From: Blastomyces gilchristii SLH14081
Lineage: Eukaryota; Ascomycota; Eurotiomycetes; Onygenales; Ajellomycetaceae
DNA length: 43,385 bases
Reading direction: 5' to 3'
Assembly (NCBI RefSeq): GCF_000003855.2
Contig: NW_003101647.1
Location: 22,043-65,427 of the forward strand
Positions 33,364-43,385 of this stretch are shown one piece after another. Numbering within the stretch: the first letter of the stretch is position 1; each line of letters opens with the position of its first letter. Below the pieces are notes generated by a model. The model was not told the origin of the DNA. It did no database searches and worked only from the letters and a program-made list of their open reading frames with translations. A program made the translations under genes and the position numbers.

Positions 33364-36300
33364 TTAGTTCTCTCTTTTCAGAAGCAGTTCTCATCAGTCA
33401 AGAGTCACTGTTTCAGATAACACAGAACTCAGAGTTCAGATCAGTTGATTGTAGCTAACTCATTTTACAAGATATTATCAGCTGCAGCTGTGAGATCTCT
33501 CATTGAGAATATCTTCAATCTCTTACTCAAGCTTATTATCTTCTTCTATGATGTCTGATGACTGTCAGTCAGAAGTCAGCTGAGAAGAAAACAGATCAGT
33601 GACAGTGCAGTGAAGTAAGCTTGTATGAAATATATCATGTATTTCTGATAATGTGTCAAGATAGTAGTTATAACTATCTAGAACTTCTATTACTTTATAC
33701 CTGATATAGCAGTAATCTAGTGTATGAGATGAACATATAATTCATATATTCTTAAGATTCAATCATATCAGATCTTCTATCTTATATTATTTGATAAGAT
33801 CTTAGTGAACATTGATTTAATTCTCTTGATCTTATTTCACAGTTACTATGAAGATCTCTGCTCAATCACAGATATCTCAGAGTTTTATTACTATATTATC
33901 AGTAATCTCAATCAGACTGCAGAGATCTGATATAAACTGTGTAATCTCTAGAAGATTCAACACTTTCATGTAATATCTGTGTATAAGAAAGAATGAGCTT
34001 ATATCTGTTAAAATAGTATCTTGATCATTGATAGTGATCTTGATATATAGAAGAAGATCATATCAATTATCTTATAAGTGATTACAGAACTTACAGAGAT
34101 AATTTTTCACAGTCTGAATTATCTATTCTGATACACTATCAGTCTCAGAATGATAGACAGTTGATAGACAGTGTATAATCTTAAGAACTTGACAGATTCT
34201 TGTTCAGAGAGTGCTTATGAATTGACAGCTTTAATCTGATACTATAGATCTCAGTAATTCATGTATCTGATAGAACAGGCTCTGTAGAAAAGCTTTAGTA
34301 ACTTGTTCAGTATTCATCTTATTACAAGATTTTAATATTATATCTTTACTTAATTAATTTACAATGATTAGAATGTTTCTATAACTCTTACTCTTAGATA
34401 GATTGATAGTGAAGTTAATTACTACATCTTATCAGATTCTATCAGAAATATCAAGTGATTTTAATAGATCTTTTCTACAGTTCTTTCATGAGATAATGAA
34501 AGAATAGTAATTACAGTTTCAGATAAAGCATCTGATACTGTTTAATATTTCAGATTAGTAGAACTCTCAGAAGATTATTCTATACAGTTATTCACAGTCT
34601 GAATAACTAATTATATATAAATTATACATCTCTTGTATTATCTGAGTGTGTAAGAGTTCAGAGTGAGAGACTCAGTGTCATTCATGAAATTATAGAGTGT
34701 TATTATCATCAATTGAATATTCTGAGATATTAGTTCTTATACATAGTTCTGAAGAAAATCAGAGTACTTCTTAATATACTACTTTAGTGAGAATCTGAAG
34801 AAGTTCATCTATCTAAGCTGCTGTATATCACAGTTTATTCAGTGTAGAGAAAGTGAAGATATCAATGACAGTTCTAACTAAAGAAGCATGTATAGTTCTA
34901 ATCAGAGAAGTATATATAGTGTTATGAACTATTTTATCTTGATTAACTAGTATCTTCAGATTTAAGAGTCAGTGCTCTTAGTTCATTCAGTGAGTATCTG
35001 TTATATTGAATGATATATCTTACTCTTATTATGAGAGAGCATCTATCATCAAGTTCTAACTGTCAGAATGATAGTGTATTATAAAATGAAAGTGACTTAA
35101 GAACTCAGATCATTATATCTATCATTCAGTGAGTTTATAGATAGTTATGAAGTATTTGAGATTCTTATAATCTGTGATTATCTCAAATTCAGAGATACTT
35201 TGAAGTTCAGAGTTTCATTCTTCTAAACAGTGTATAATTGTGAGGAGTTTCTTATCATAGATCTCATAATTGTATTCAGTGAGACTCAGTTTCTTAGACA
35301 TGAAGATACATGATTATAGACCATCTTTATTATTATATTATAATATCACTTCTTCTGTCATATAGTTAGAGAAATCAGCTTTAATAACTATCTTACAATC
35401 AGAATTGAATGTTATCAGTAGAGAGATATTAATGAACATCTTCTTTATCTGTGTAAATGCAGCTTCAGTATTCACTGACTATTAAAATACTGAGTCTTTC
35501 TTAGTGAGATCTGTAAGTAATCTTACAATATCTGAGAAGTTTTGTATAAATTACTGATAGAAGTTAGCAAATTTCAATGAAAGCTTTATACATCTTTCAC
35601 AGTATATAAAGCTTCTCATTCAAGAATGACAGAGATCTTCTCAGAATTCATTTGAATTCTCTTATCAGCTTTTATAATAAAACCTAAGTATTTAGTACTC
35701 TTAACTTTGAAATTATACTTATTAATATCAATTGATAGTTCTGCTTCTCATAGTCATTGCAATACTCTTCACACATACTCTTGATATTCTTTTCTGAATT
35801 CATCAGTGAAGATGAGAATATTATCTAGATAAGTAGATACAAACTCATCTAGAAAATCTCAGAGTGCTCAGTTGATATACTTCTAAAATGTACTGAGAGC
35901 ATTAGTCAGCTTAAAGAGTGTGACTATTCATTCAAAGAGATTATAACATGTTCAGAATACTGTAAGTCATTCATCTTCTTCAGTGATATGAATCTTATGA
36001 AACACAGTTATAATATTTAGCTTTATAAATTATTAAGCTCATCTGATCTGTGCTAGAGTTTCATTGATGAGAGATAAGAGATATCAATCTTTCTTTATCA
36101 ATCTATTCAGATCTCAATAGTTCACACAGAATTAGAGTTCTTCATCTAGCTTCTTTACAAAGAGAATAGAAGCTGCAGTGAAAGAGTTACTAATATATAT
36201 GAATTTCTTATCTAACAGATCATTGAGTGTCTTCTGAAGAAGAAGAAGTTCATCTCAAGACATATTATAAAGAGAGTCTCATGATGATTCAGAGTTCTTA

Positions 36301-37918
36301 TTATTCTTCTTTTTCAACTTAATACTGTGATTCACTTCTGAATCTTGTAAGAAAGATAGATTTGTAGCATTATTATCTTGTTAAAAGACATCTAGATATT
36401 TATGATATTATTGAGAAAGTTTCATATAAGAATCTGTTATTATAACACAGAATAACTTTTCTAGAGTCTTTTTGATATCAGTCAGACTGATGAAATAGAT
36501 TGATATATAATTCTGTTATCAGTAATTCTTTCAGCAACTTCTTTTTCTGAGCATTTCATAGACATTGACAGAGATCTGTGTCAGGTTCATAGTCTTATGA
36601 ATGTCATTCTTGTGAATCCTATCATTGTCAGAGAATATCAAGCTTCTGTTTTAAGCATTTAACAAGATATCTTGTTCAGATAGTCAGATAAGTTCTAATA
36701 TAAGATTGTAATCAAGATTATCAACTTTATATGCATAGACATCTTCACATTGATGTTCTCTCACATCTATGATCAGCTTCATCATGTAATGAGTACAAAT
36801 GTCTTTTGAATCACTAAATCCTGTGAGAAGTTGAGGTCTTGATAAGAGAATATGCTAGAGATTATAATGTCTTATAACTGAAGATTTTATCATTGCATAG
36901 TGACATAGACCGCTGTCTATCATGGCTTTCATATTATACATATTATCAATCACAGTAGATACAAGAATCACATTCATTGTCATTTTCTCTTCAAATTATT
37001 GTTATCTAATCTCTTCAAGCTTCTGTTTGTGAATTTGAACAGAAGCTAATCTTTTCCCTGTTTCATCAGAGTATTCTCATAGTTATCTTCTGAATCTTTC
37101 TTCACTGCAATGTGATTAGCACAGACAGGCACTGATTCATTCTTTGAATGAGAAGACACTGATCTTTCTCTTGATTGAGAAGATGCCAGTCTTTCTCTTG
37201 AGTGTGAAGACATATAGATTAATCAGCAGTTGAAAGTGATGTGTTCTAATCAGTTACAGTTGATGCATACTTCACATTGATATTAATTAGTGACTTCTTT
37301 GAGAGTGATCTCAGGAATTCAGAAGCCTGTTCAGACAGCAGAGATTCTTGCTTAAATATAAATATTCAAGTCTACTCAATTCATGATATCTGCATCATTG
37401 TTATTCCTCAGTATGAGTGTATAAGTCACTGAAGTATAACATCTTCTATCACTGTTCTGTATATTCTTAAGCTTGATAAGACAGTTATTCATTATCTGAA
37501 GCTGTGTACAAAAGTCTTCATAAGTCTGATCTTCATCTGCACTTATAAGAGTCTATAAGAGTTTGAAAGTTAATATCTTCTTAAGCATGTTAATCTTCAT
37601 TTAATTCTCTCAAGATTGATCATCTGCTTCTAGAATCTTGATATTGAAGTCAGAAATGAATGTTATAAAAGAAGTGTTTCTCTGTTAAGCACTCTGTAAT
37701 CAATTTAATACTTTCTGTTGTATAACAGTATCTCAGAACAGAATATCAAGATATTTTATAATATTTTCAGATGTTTGTAACACTGATTCACATGCTTTCA
37801 TTTATAAATGAAACTTCTGTTTCATACAATTCTTCAATTATTCATTGATATATCAATCTTGATTAATTAATGAACTGATAAAATCTTCATCTATACTCAG
37901 TTTTATAAGCATTTTCAT
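33364..37918 (-). pseudogene. gag-pol: gag-pol of chromovirus F, decayed
   Basis: Same domain order as copy D: gag starting near 37918, zinc knuckle near 37200-37270, protease (36700-36950), RT with YLDNILIFTDE (35820-35831, Asp changed to Asn as in E), RNase H (about 35200-35330), integrase (33700-34800) and chromodomain next to the 3' LTR. It is broken by stops in all domains. Between protease and gag it has a repeat GATCTTTCTCTTGA/TCTTTCTCTTGAGTG (37161-37200) that D has only once, a short in-frame-looking duplication also present in E (38816-38860). Confidence 0.88.
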
Positions 37919-38477
37919 TCTTTATAATGAGTAGAGAGTGAGATCAGAAGTATTGAAATATACAGAAGTATCTAAGTGTTCTTTCAGCACTTTTATATTT
38001 GATTCTGTAAATATTGAAATTATATAAATTAATTATTAAATCTCTTTATATTGAAGTTGTTAAGTTGTATGTATATCTGCTATCTATTACTGTTGTAATT
38101 TTAATATTACTTAAAGTCACTGTGACATTGCATCTATGCTTATATTCAAGAGTTTCATATTATCATTAAACATAATTATATTGATCATTAAATATATAAT
38201 ATCTGTGAAATTTGAAAAAGTGTAATTGTATTCTTATATATCTGAGTGTTAAAACTCTCAGATCTTTCACTGACATTCTCTTATAAAATCTTATTATGAG
38301 ATCAGAGTGACTGATGAGTAAGTTTCTATCTGAGAACTCAGTATCTACTTAACTGTGTTTTCTCTTTCTTATATATTATTATATATTCAGATATCTCTCA
38401 ATGAATAATCATTTCTGATAAGAAGATAATGTGTAAATAATTATTTTCTAATAAGAAGATAATAAACATTTTTATAG
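37919..38477 (-). other. Leader of chromovirus F
   Basis: About 560 bp between the 5' LTR and the gag start. No coding frame seen. Confidence 0.6.
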
Positions 38478-38810
38478 TATAAGAGGCCTACACTGAATAG
38501 ATCAGTATTATATTGATAGGTCTTATATAATAAAGATAAAAATGTTAAAGAAGAAAAGAAAGAGAAAGCGCAAGAATCATTGATTAAGATGAATATTTAT
38601 ACATGTATGTGATGATGTACACAGTGAAGCTTCAGAGTGGAAGAATATACACGCATTTATAGCAGTTGAGAATCAGTGATCAGAAATGGCTGAGAATCAG
38701 AGCATACGCTACGCGCGTTCGTAGCGGCCGCGGATCAGTGATCGGGAATAGAAGAATCTATGAAGTGTAATGAAATAGTCTATATAATTGATCGGGCGCA
38801 GCCCGTCACA
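38478..38810 (-). repeat. 5' LTR of chromovirus F
   Basis: 333 bp with 14 CpG, nearly all in the outer right half (TACGCGCGTTCGTAGCGG, GATCGGGCGCAGCCCGTC). The inner left edge is mutated (TATAAGAGGCCTACACTG). Confidence 0.94.
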
Positions 38811-38815
38811 GCACT
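38811..38815. repeat. Target-site duplication of chromovirus F, right (GCACT)
   Basis: Exact match to 33026-33030. Confidence 0.95.
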
Positions 38816-39573
38816 GATCTTTCTCTTGATTGAGGAGATGCTGGTCTTTCTCTTGAGTGTGAAGACACATAGGTCAATTGACAGTTGAAAGTGATGTGTT
38901 CTAATCAGTTACAGTTAATGCATACTTCATATTGACATTGATCAGTGACTTCTTCAGAAGTGATCTCAGAGATTCAGAAGTCTGTTCAGACAGCAGAGAC
39001 TCTTACTTATATATAGATATTCAAGTCTACCCAATTCATGACATCTGTATCATTGTTATTTCTCAGTGTGAGTGTATAAGTTACTGAGATATAATATCTT
39101 CTATCACTGTTCTATATATTCTTGAGCTTGATAAGATAATCATTCATTGTCTGAAGCTGTGTGCAGAAGTCTTTATAAGTCTGATCTTTGTCTACACTTA
39201 TAAGAGTCTGTAAGAGTTTGAAAGTTAATATCTTCTTAAGTATACTAATCTTCATTTAATTCTTTCAAGATTGATTATCTACTTCTAGAATCTTGATATT
39301 AAAGTCAGAGATAAATGTTATAAGAGAAGTATTTCTCTATTAGATACTCTGTAATCAATCTAATACTTTCTATTATATAACAGTATCTTAGAACAGAATA
39401 TCAAGATATTTCATAATATTTTCAGATATTGATAATACTGATTTATATACTTTTATTCATGAATAAAACTTCTATTTTATGTGATTCTTTAATTATTCAT
39501 TGATATATTAATCTTGATTAATTAATAAATTAATGAAATCTTCATCTATACTTAGTTTTATAAGTATTTTCAT
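38816..39573 (-). pseudogene. gag: gag of chromovirus E, 5' part of gag-pol
   Basis: The gag portion of E separated from its pol by copy F. The start ATG is near 39573, collinear with 24589 in D and 37918 in F. The zinc knuckle is near 38870-38940. Stops are frequent and it is inactive. Confidence 0.82.
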
Positions 39574-40132
39574 TCTTCATAATAAGTAGAGAGTGAGATT
39601 AAAAGTATTGAAATATATAGAAGTATCTAAGTATTCTTTCAGTGCTTTTGTATTTAATTCTGTAGATGTTGAAATCACATGAGTTAATTATTAAATCTCT
39701 TTATATTGAAGTTATTGAGTTATATATATATCTGCTATCTGTTACTGTTATAATTTCAACATTACTTAAAGTCACTGTGATATCATATCTATACTCATGT
39801 TCAAGGGTTTTATATTATCATTAGACATGATTATATCAATCATTGAATATATAATATCTATGAAATCTGAAGAAGTGTAATTGTATTCTCATATATCTGA
39901 GTGTCAGAACTCTCAGATCTTTCACTGATATTCTCTTATAAAATCTTATTACAGAGTCAGAGTGACTGATAAGTAAGCTTCTATCTGAGAACTCAGTGTC
40001 TGCTTAACTGTGTTTTCTCTTTCTTATATATTATTATATGTTCAGATATCTCTTAATAAATAATCATTTCTGATAAGAAGATAATACATAAATAATTGTT
40101 TTCTAATAAGAAGACAATGAATGTTTTTATAG
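39574..40132 (-). other. Leader of chromovirus E
   Basis: About 560 bp, collinear with the leaders of D and F. No coding frame seen. Confidence 0.6.
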
Positions 40133-40465
40133 TATAAGAGGTCTACACTGAATAGATCAGTATTATATTGATAGATCTTATATAACAAAGATAAAAATAT
40201 TAAAGAAGAAAAGAAAGAGAAAGTGTGAGAATCATTAATTAAGATGAATATTTATATGTGTATGTGATGGCATACACAGTGAAGCTTCAGAGTGGAAGAA
40301 TATACACGTGTTCATAGCAGCTGAGAATCAGTGATCAGGAATGACTGAGAATCGGAGCATACACTACGCGCGTTCATAGCAGCCGCAGATCAGTGATCGG
40401 GAATGAAAGAATCTATGAAGTGTAATGGAATAGTCTATATGATTGATCGGGCGCAGCCCGCCACA
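40133..40465 (-). repeat. 5' LTR of chromovirus E
   Basis: 333 bp. All ten CpG are in the outer right 60 percent; the inner left edge is mutated (TATAAGAGGTCTACACTG). Confidence 0.94.
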
Positions 40466-40551
40466 GTAATGATGATAATAGTAGTGATGATAGTAATAAT
40501 AATGATAATAATAATGATAATAATAATAATGATGATAATAATAATAATAAA
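40466..40551 (+). repeat. GAT/AAT microsatellite, right of chromovirus E
   Basis: Degenerate GATGATAATAGTAGTGATGA-type repeat, the other half of the microsatellite at 28863-28898. The minus-strand frame rich in Tyr and His here is only the translation of this repeat. Confidence 0.9.
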
Positions 40552-41625
40552 AGAGAGAGTGCATTGAAATATATTACTAGCTTATCAAATATAAAGAGAT
40601 AAAGAAAATATTAACAGCTTTCAGAGATGTACAGAAACAGCTACAGTATTACATAGTAATATTATCTTCATTCAATGCATGCACTGTTGATATTCTTTGT
40701 ATACAGTTATTATATAATCTATATTAGAGATACATGCAGAAAATAGATCTTTATTACTAGAGAGAATAATTACAGTAATTCTCTGTTTTCATATTATAAA
40801 GATAAGTTATTCTCATTTCTTTCTTCTCTCTTTTCTCTTCTTCTTCAACTCATCACTAAGTTCAAGCTGATATGAAAACTATTAAAACACTCTTAGAAAC
40901 TCTCAAATTAAAGAGTATAAACTAATCAAATTTTAAATACAGAAGAATTAAATTATATTTAATATTACTAATTATTCATTCTCTCTTAATAAAATCACAG
41001 TCATGTCTTTTCTCTCTCTTCTTAAATGAAACATAGTCTGTGAAAAGTGAGTATTATATCAGATTATAATAATTAACACAGCTTCAGTATACAGAGCTGT
41101 ATACATACAGTGCATACTAAACTGAGAGACTGTGTGAATTACAAACTGATAGCAGCATCTCAGAGAGAGCTGTGTAGCATGAGAAAGCTGCAACTCTTGA
41201 TTATATGTATAGAGAGTGAATTGTTGCAGTAAGTATATATATATTGCATGAAAGTAATGCTTTTTGATAATACTCAGTCTCTGATATTATGAAAATAGAG
41301 TCTCTCTATGAGATTTATTTTTATCAGAAGTCAGAGAATCTTATATTTTTTAAGATTATCTTCATATGTCTTATCTGTGAAATTGATGAGAGAAATTATT
41401 GATTTCAGTATTCTACTCTTAATGTTATTTAAATAGCAGCAGAGTTCACTCTGACTATACTTTTTAAATGTATATTTTCTAAATATTCATATTTATACAG
41501 ATATATACTGATTATTTATTAGATAATGTTAAGATAATAGTCTATCACAGCTGTGTTACCCTTACTGTGAGAAGTACACAGATATATTACTTTATTAAGT
41601 GCTTGAAGAAGTTCATCAGTTTCAG
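40552..41625. other. Unassigned AT-rich region
   Basis: About 1.07 kb depleted of CG, CC and GG. No open frame or repeat I can relate to the other elements. It may be the same underlying DNA as 27593-28862, continuing past chromovirus E. The second LINE copy begins at its right edge. Confidence 0.45.
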
Positions 41626-42152
41626 ACAACTGCTTCACCATGAACTCACTTGATTTTTTGAATAAGAACCCACTGATAGATTCATTGAAAAGCCCTCAAT
41701 CATACAAGCATTTTGACCCCATCACTGACCACATACCCCGTGTAGTGGTGGAGTTATTCAGCCAAATGTGAACCAGATGTTGTTCAAAACTTCTGTGTGG
41801 GATTATCCCCTGTTCTCCCCTATCACACCACAACCCCGGGCCAAATTGCCATACAAATTGTAAGGTGAAAAGACCTAGCCATATGAGGAGTGACATCTGC
41901 GAAAACCCTGTCCATCTTTGATGTTTCAAAACATCAACACCAAGTCCCACTCTTGTACCGCCCTTCTCAATCTGGCCCATCCCCGGCAGAAAAATACAAA
42001 AAGATATCTTGGCAATAATATCAAGTACATACTCAACAGACACTTCTGAAGTGCAACCTCTGTGAATACCCTGTCTGTCTTCAGTGTATCTAGACATCAA
42101 TGCCAAGTCTCACCCTTATACCGCCCCTCTCAATCTGGCTCATTCTCAGCAG
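41626..42152 (+). mobile_element. 5' end of a second Tad1-like LINE, interrupted by copy C
   Basis: This is the reverse complement of 17670-18251, largely unmutated: for example GGGATTATCCCCTGTTCTCC and GTACCGCCCTTCTCAATCTG, with monomer spacing of about 161 bp. It begins at the same 5' point as the first copy and stops in the middle of a monomer (CTCAGCAG) exactly where the LTR of copy C starts. The rest of this LINE should therefore lie beyond copy C, outside the window. The 136-codon minus-strand open frame here (42106-41696) has no recognisable domain. Confidence 0.8.
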
Positions 42153-42319
42153 TGTAGTTCAGAAGAATGTATAACTGCTGAATAATAATGCAGCTGCTTC
42201 TGAACTTGCTTATGAATGTAAAGAGGCCATAGCGGCCATCAATTAATCTAGTGTACAGTATATAAGAAGCTGATGTACACCTGTAATTATACACTGACTC
42301 AAGCAATCTTTGAATCACA
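42153..42319 (+). repeat. 5' LTR of copy C
   Basis: 167 bp from TGTAGTTCAGAAG to AATCACA. It carries TAAAGAGGCCATAGCGGCC once, the empty site that proves the SINE insertion in copy B. TATATAA is at 42259-42265. Bases GTAGTTCAGAAG here and GTGATTTGAAAG in B are both explained by C-to-T or G-to-A changes from one precursor. Confidence 0.93.
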
Positions 42320-43019
42320 TCTGATAGCATGTCTAAAAATCAGTGAGAAGTACAGACTTCTTCAGAATATAATAATTCTATCTATGAAGTGATTTATAGT
42401 TATCATGTCAGTGTGATTCTAGAACATCTCAAAAGATAGTGTATAAAGAGCAGTGAGTGAAAGAGCATTCAATTGATACTGCTTTGCTTATTGAAGAAAA
42501 ACTTCACACTCAGACAAATGTCATGTATGTAAATAAATAAGATGTAAGAAAAGAGATGAAAGTAGTGAATCAGATTCAAAAAAGATCACTCTTCACTGAG
42601 AGAGATAAAAGAGAGAGTGATTATCACTGAAGTTATACAATGATAACAGAAATCATATAATAATATAGTGATATAATAATATAGTGATATAATAATATAG
42701 TGATATAATAATATAGTGATATAATAATATAGTGATATAATAATAGATATTGTACAATTAATAAGAAATCACTGCAATAAATATCTTCTCTAGTCAATAT
42801 AAACAATATTCTTCTCTGTTATCTGAACTGAAAGATATGCAGAATCTCTTAGAGAATTTACTTAAAGCAGTAAGAAAAACAGCTGAAACTGCTGAACTGA
42901 AATTAAAGCTCTATACATATACAAGAATTCTAAACAAGATCAAGATCTTATGTACATAGTGATAGATTGAGATGAAAGTTAAATAATAATTAATATTCAC
43001 TGTACATTAAGTATTCACT
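42320..43019 (+). other. Leader of copy C
   Basis: 700 bp, collinear with 6206-6841 of copy B but longer because of the minisatellite at 42662-42741. No coding frame. Confidence 0.75.
42662..42741 (+). repeat. 16-bp minisatellite, five copies, in the leader of copy C
   Basis: The unit AATATAGTGATATAAT is repeated five times without change. Copy B has a single unit (AATATAGTAATATAAT) at the same place. Confidence 0.93.
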
Positions 43020-43385
43020 ATGAAGAGCTTCACTGATGCAATCATTATTATTAATAAGAATAGAGAAAATCAGATCTTAGATCTGCAGTGAAAGATTGAA
43101 TATTTATACAGATAGATAACTATACTGAATCTGAAGATCTCACTATAATTATTCACAATCTCTTCAGAAGTGTATATATTATCAGAGATCACTGCACAGA
43201 ATGAGAATCTAAGTATGAAATATATCAAGTCAAAAGATCTGCTGAAGTTATTAAGCTTTAATAATAACTGAAAAAATGATGCTGTAATCAGCTGACTAAG
43301 TCAGGTATGATTATATTATCAGATTGAATATAAACTTATAGACAGATAGTTAACAGAATTTTAATAAGTCTTAATATAGCTGGAA
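43020..43385 (+). pseudogene. gag: gag of copy C, N-terminal part, cut by the window end
   Basis: ATG at 43020 followed by KSFTDAI, as in copy B at 6842. Stops occur within the first 60 codons, so it is already inactive. Confidence 0.75.

Larger units (their letters stand above)
33031..38810 (-). mobile_element. Chromovirus family 2, copy F, nested in copy E
   Basis: 5,780 bp with 333-bp LTRs (33031-33363 and 38478-38810) and an exact GCACT target duplication. Same family, orientation and LTR subtype as E, its host. Because it interrupts E, it is the younger of the two. Confidence 0.95.
28904..40465 (-). mobile_element. Chromovirus family 2, copy E, split by copy F
   Basis: Both LTRs are 333 bp (28904-29236 and 40133-40465). 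The flanks are GTGAT (28899-28903) and GTAAT (40466-40470), a 5-bp target duplication with one G-to-A change. The internal sequence runs 29237-33030 and resumes at 38816-40132, about 5.1 kb in all, equal to copies D and F. Copy F occupies 33031-38810. All coding sequence is on the minus strand and is broken. Confidence 0.92.
42153..43385 (+). mobile_element. Ty3/gypsy family 1, copy C, 5' end only
   Basis: 5' LTR (42153-42319), leader and the first ~120 codons of gag, cut by the window end. It is collinear with copy B 5642-7200 without the SINE. It is inserted into the LINE 5' island; the preceding bases GCAG (42149-42152) are the candidate target duplication. Confidence 0.9.

Noticed and set aside
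40364..40564. Tyr/His-rich small protein
   Set aside because: It is the translation of a GAT/AAT microsatellite and part of an LTR.
41696..42106. 136-codon minus-strand gene
   Set aside because: It is the antisense of a LINE 5' monomer region and is not kept as one frame in the other copy.
42662..42741. CRISPR-like repeat array
   Set aside because: The 16-bp units are directly adjacent, without spacers, and lie inside a retrotransposon leader.

Overview
The window looks like a block of AT-rich, transposon-filled heterochromatin from a filamentous ascomycete fungus. This is an inference: it rests on a Tad1-type LINE with ORF1, ORF2 and an RNase H domain, a chromodomain-bearing Ty3/gypsy element (chromovirus), and repeat-directed C-to-T hypermutation. 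I see no intact host protein gene, no rRNA, no functional tRNA and no CRISPR array. Nearly every open frame is a fragment of a mutated retrotransposon or a shadow of one.

Layout, left to right. 1-2847: gypsy family 1, copy A (gag-pol, + strand), cut by the window start and broken at its right end. 2848-5641: unassigned AT-rich DNA with one decayed minus-strand coding frame. 5642-27588: gypsy family 1, copy B (+ strand), with both LTRs and a possible 4-bp target duplication. Three younger elements sit inside B: a tRNA-derived SINE in its 5' LTR (5724-6104), a full-length Tad1-like LINE in its integrase (10610-18252, minus strand), and chromovirus copy D downstream of pol (19783-25465, minus strand). 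27593-28903: unassigned DNA with a Lys-rich minus-strand relic, ending in a TAA microsatellite. 28904-40465: chromovirus copy E (minus strand), inserted in that microsatellite and itself split by copy F (33031-38810). 40471-41625: unassigned AT-rich DNA. 41626-42152: 5' end of a second LINE copy (+ strand), interrupted by gypsy family 1 copy C (42153 to the window end).

The insertions can be ordered because target-site duplications are readable: a 16-bp duplication for the SINE, 18/19 bp for the LINE, CTATA for D, GTGAT/GTAAT for E, GCACT for F, and probably GAAG for B.

Two observations stand out. First, the hypermutation does not have the usual CpA bias of Neurospora RIP. Comparing the two LTRs of D by hand, all of about 41 differences are transitions, with roughly 27 at CpG, 9 at CpC and 5 at CpA. 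Second, mutation is graded: in B, D, E and F the LTR edges facing outward keep CpG and CC/GG, while the edges facing the internal region have lost them. The LINE has a sharply bounded, almost unmutated 5' island of about 163-bp monomers. The SINE and the LINE also share a similar 3' terminus and a TAA-repeat tail, which suggests that this LINE type mobilises the SINE.
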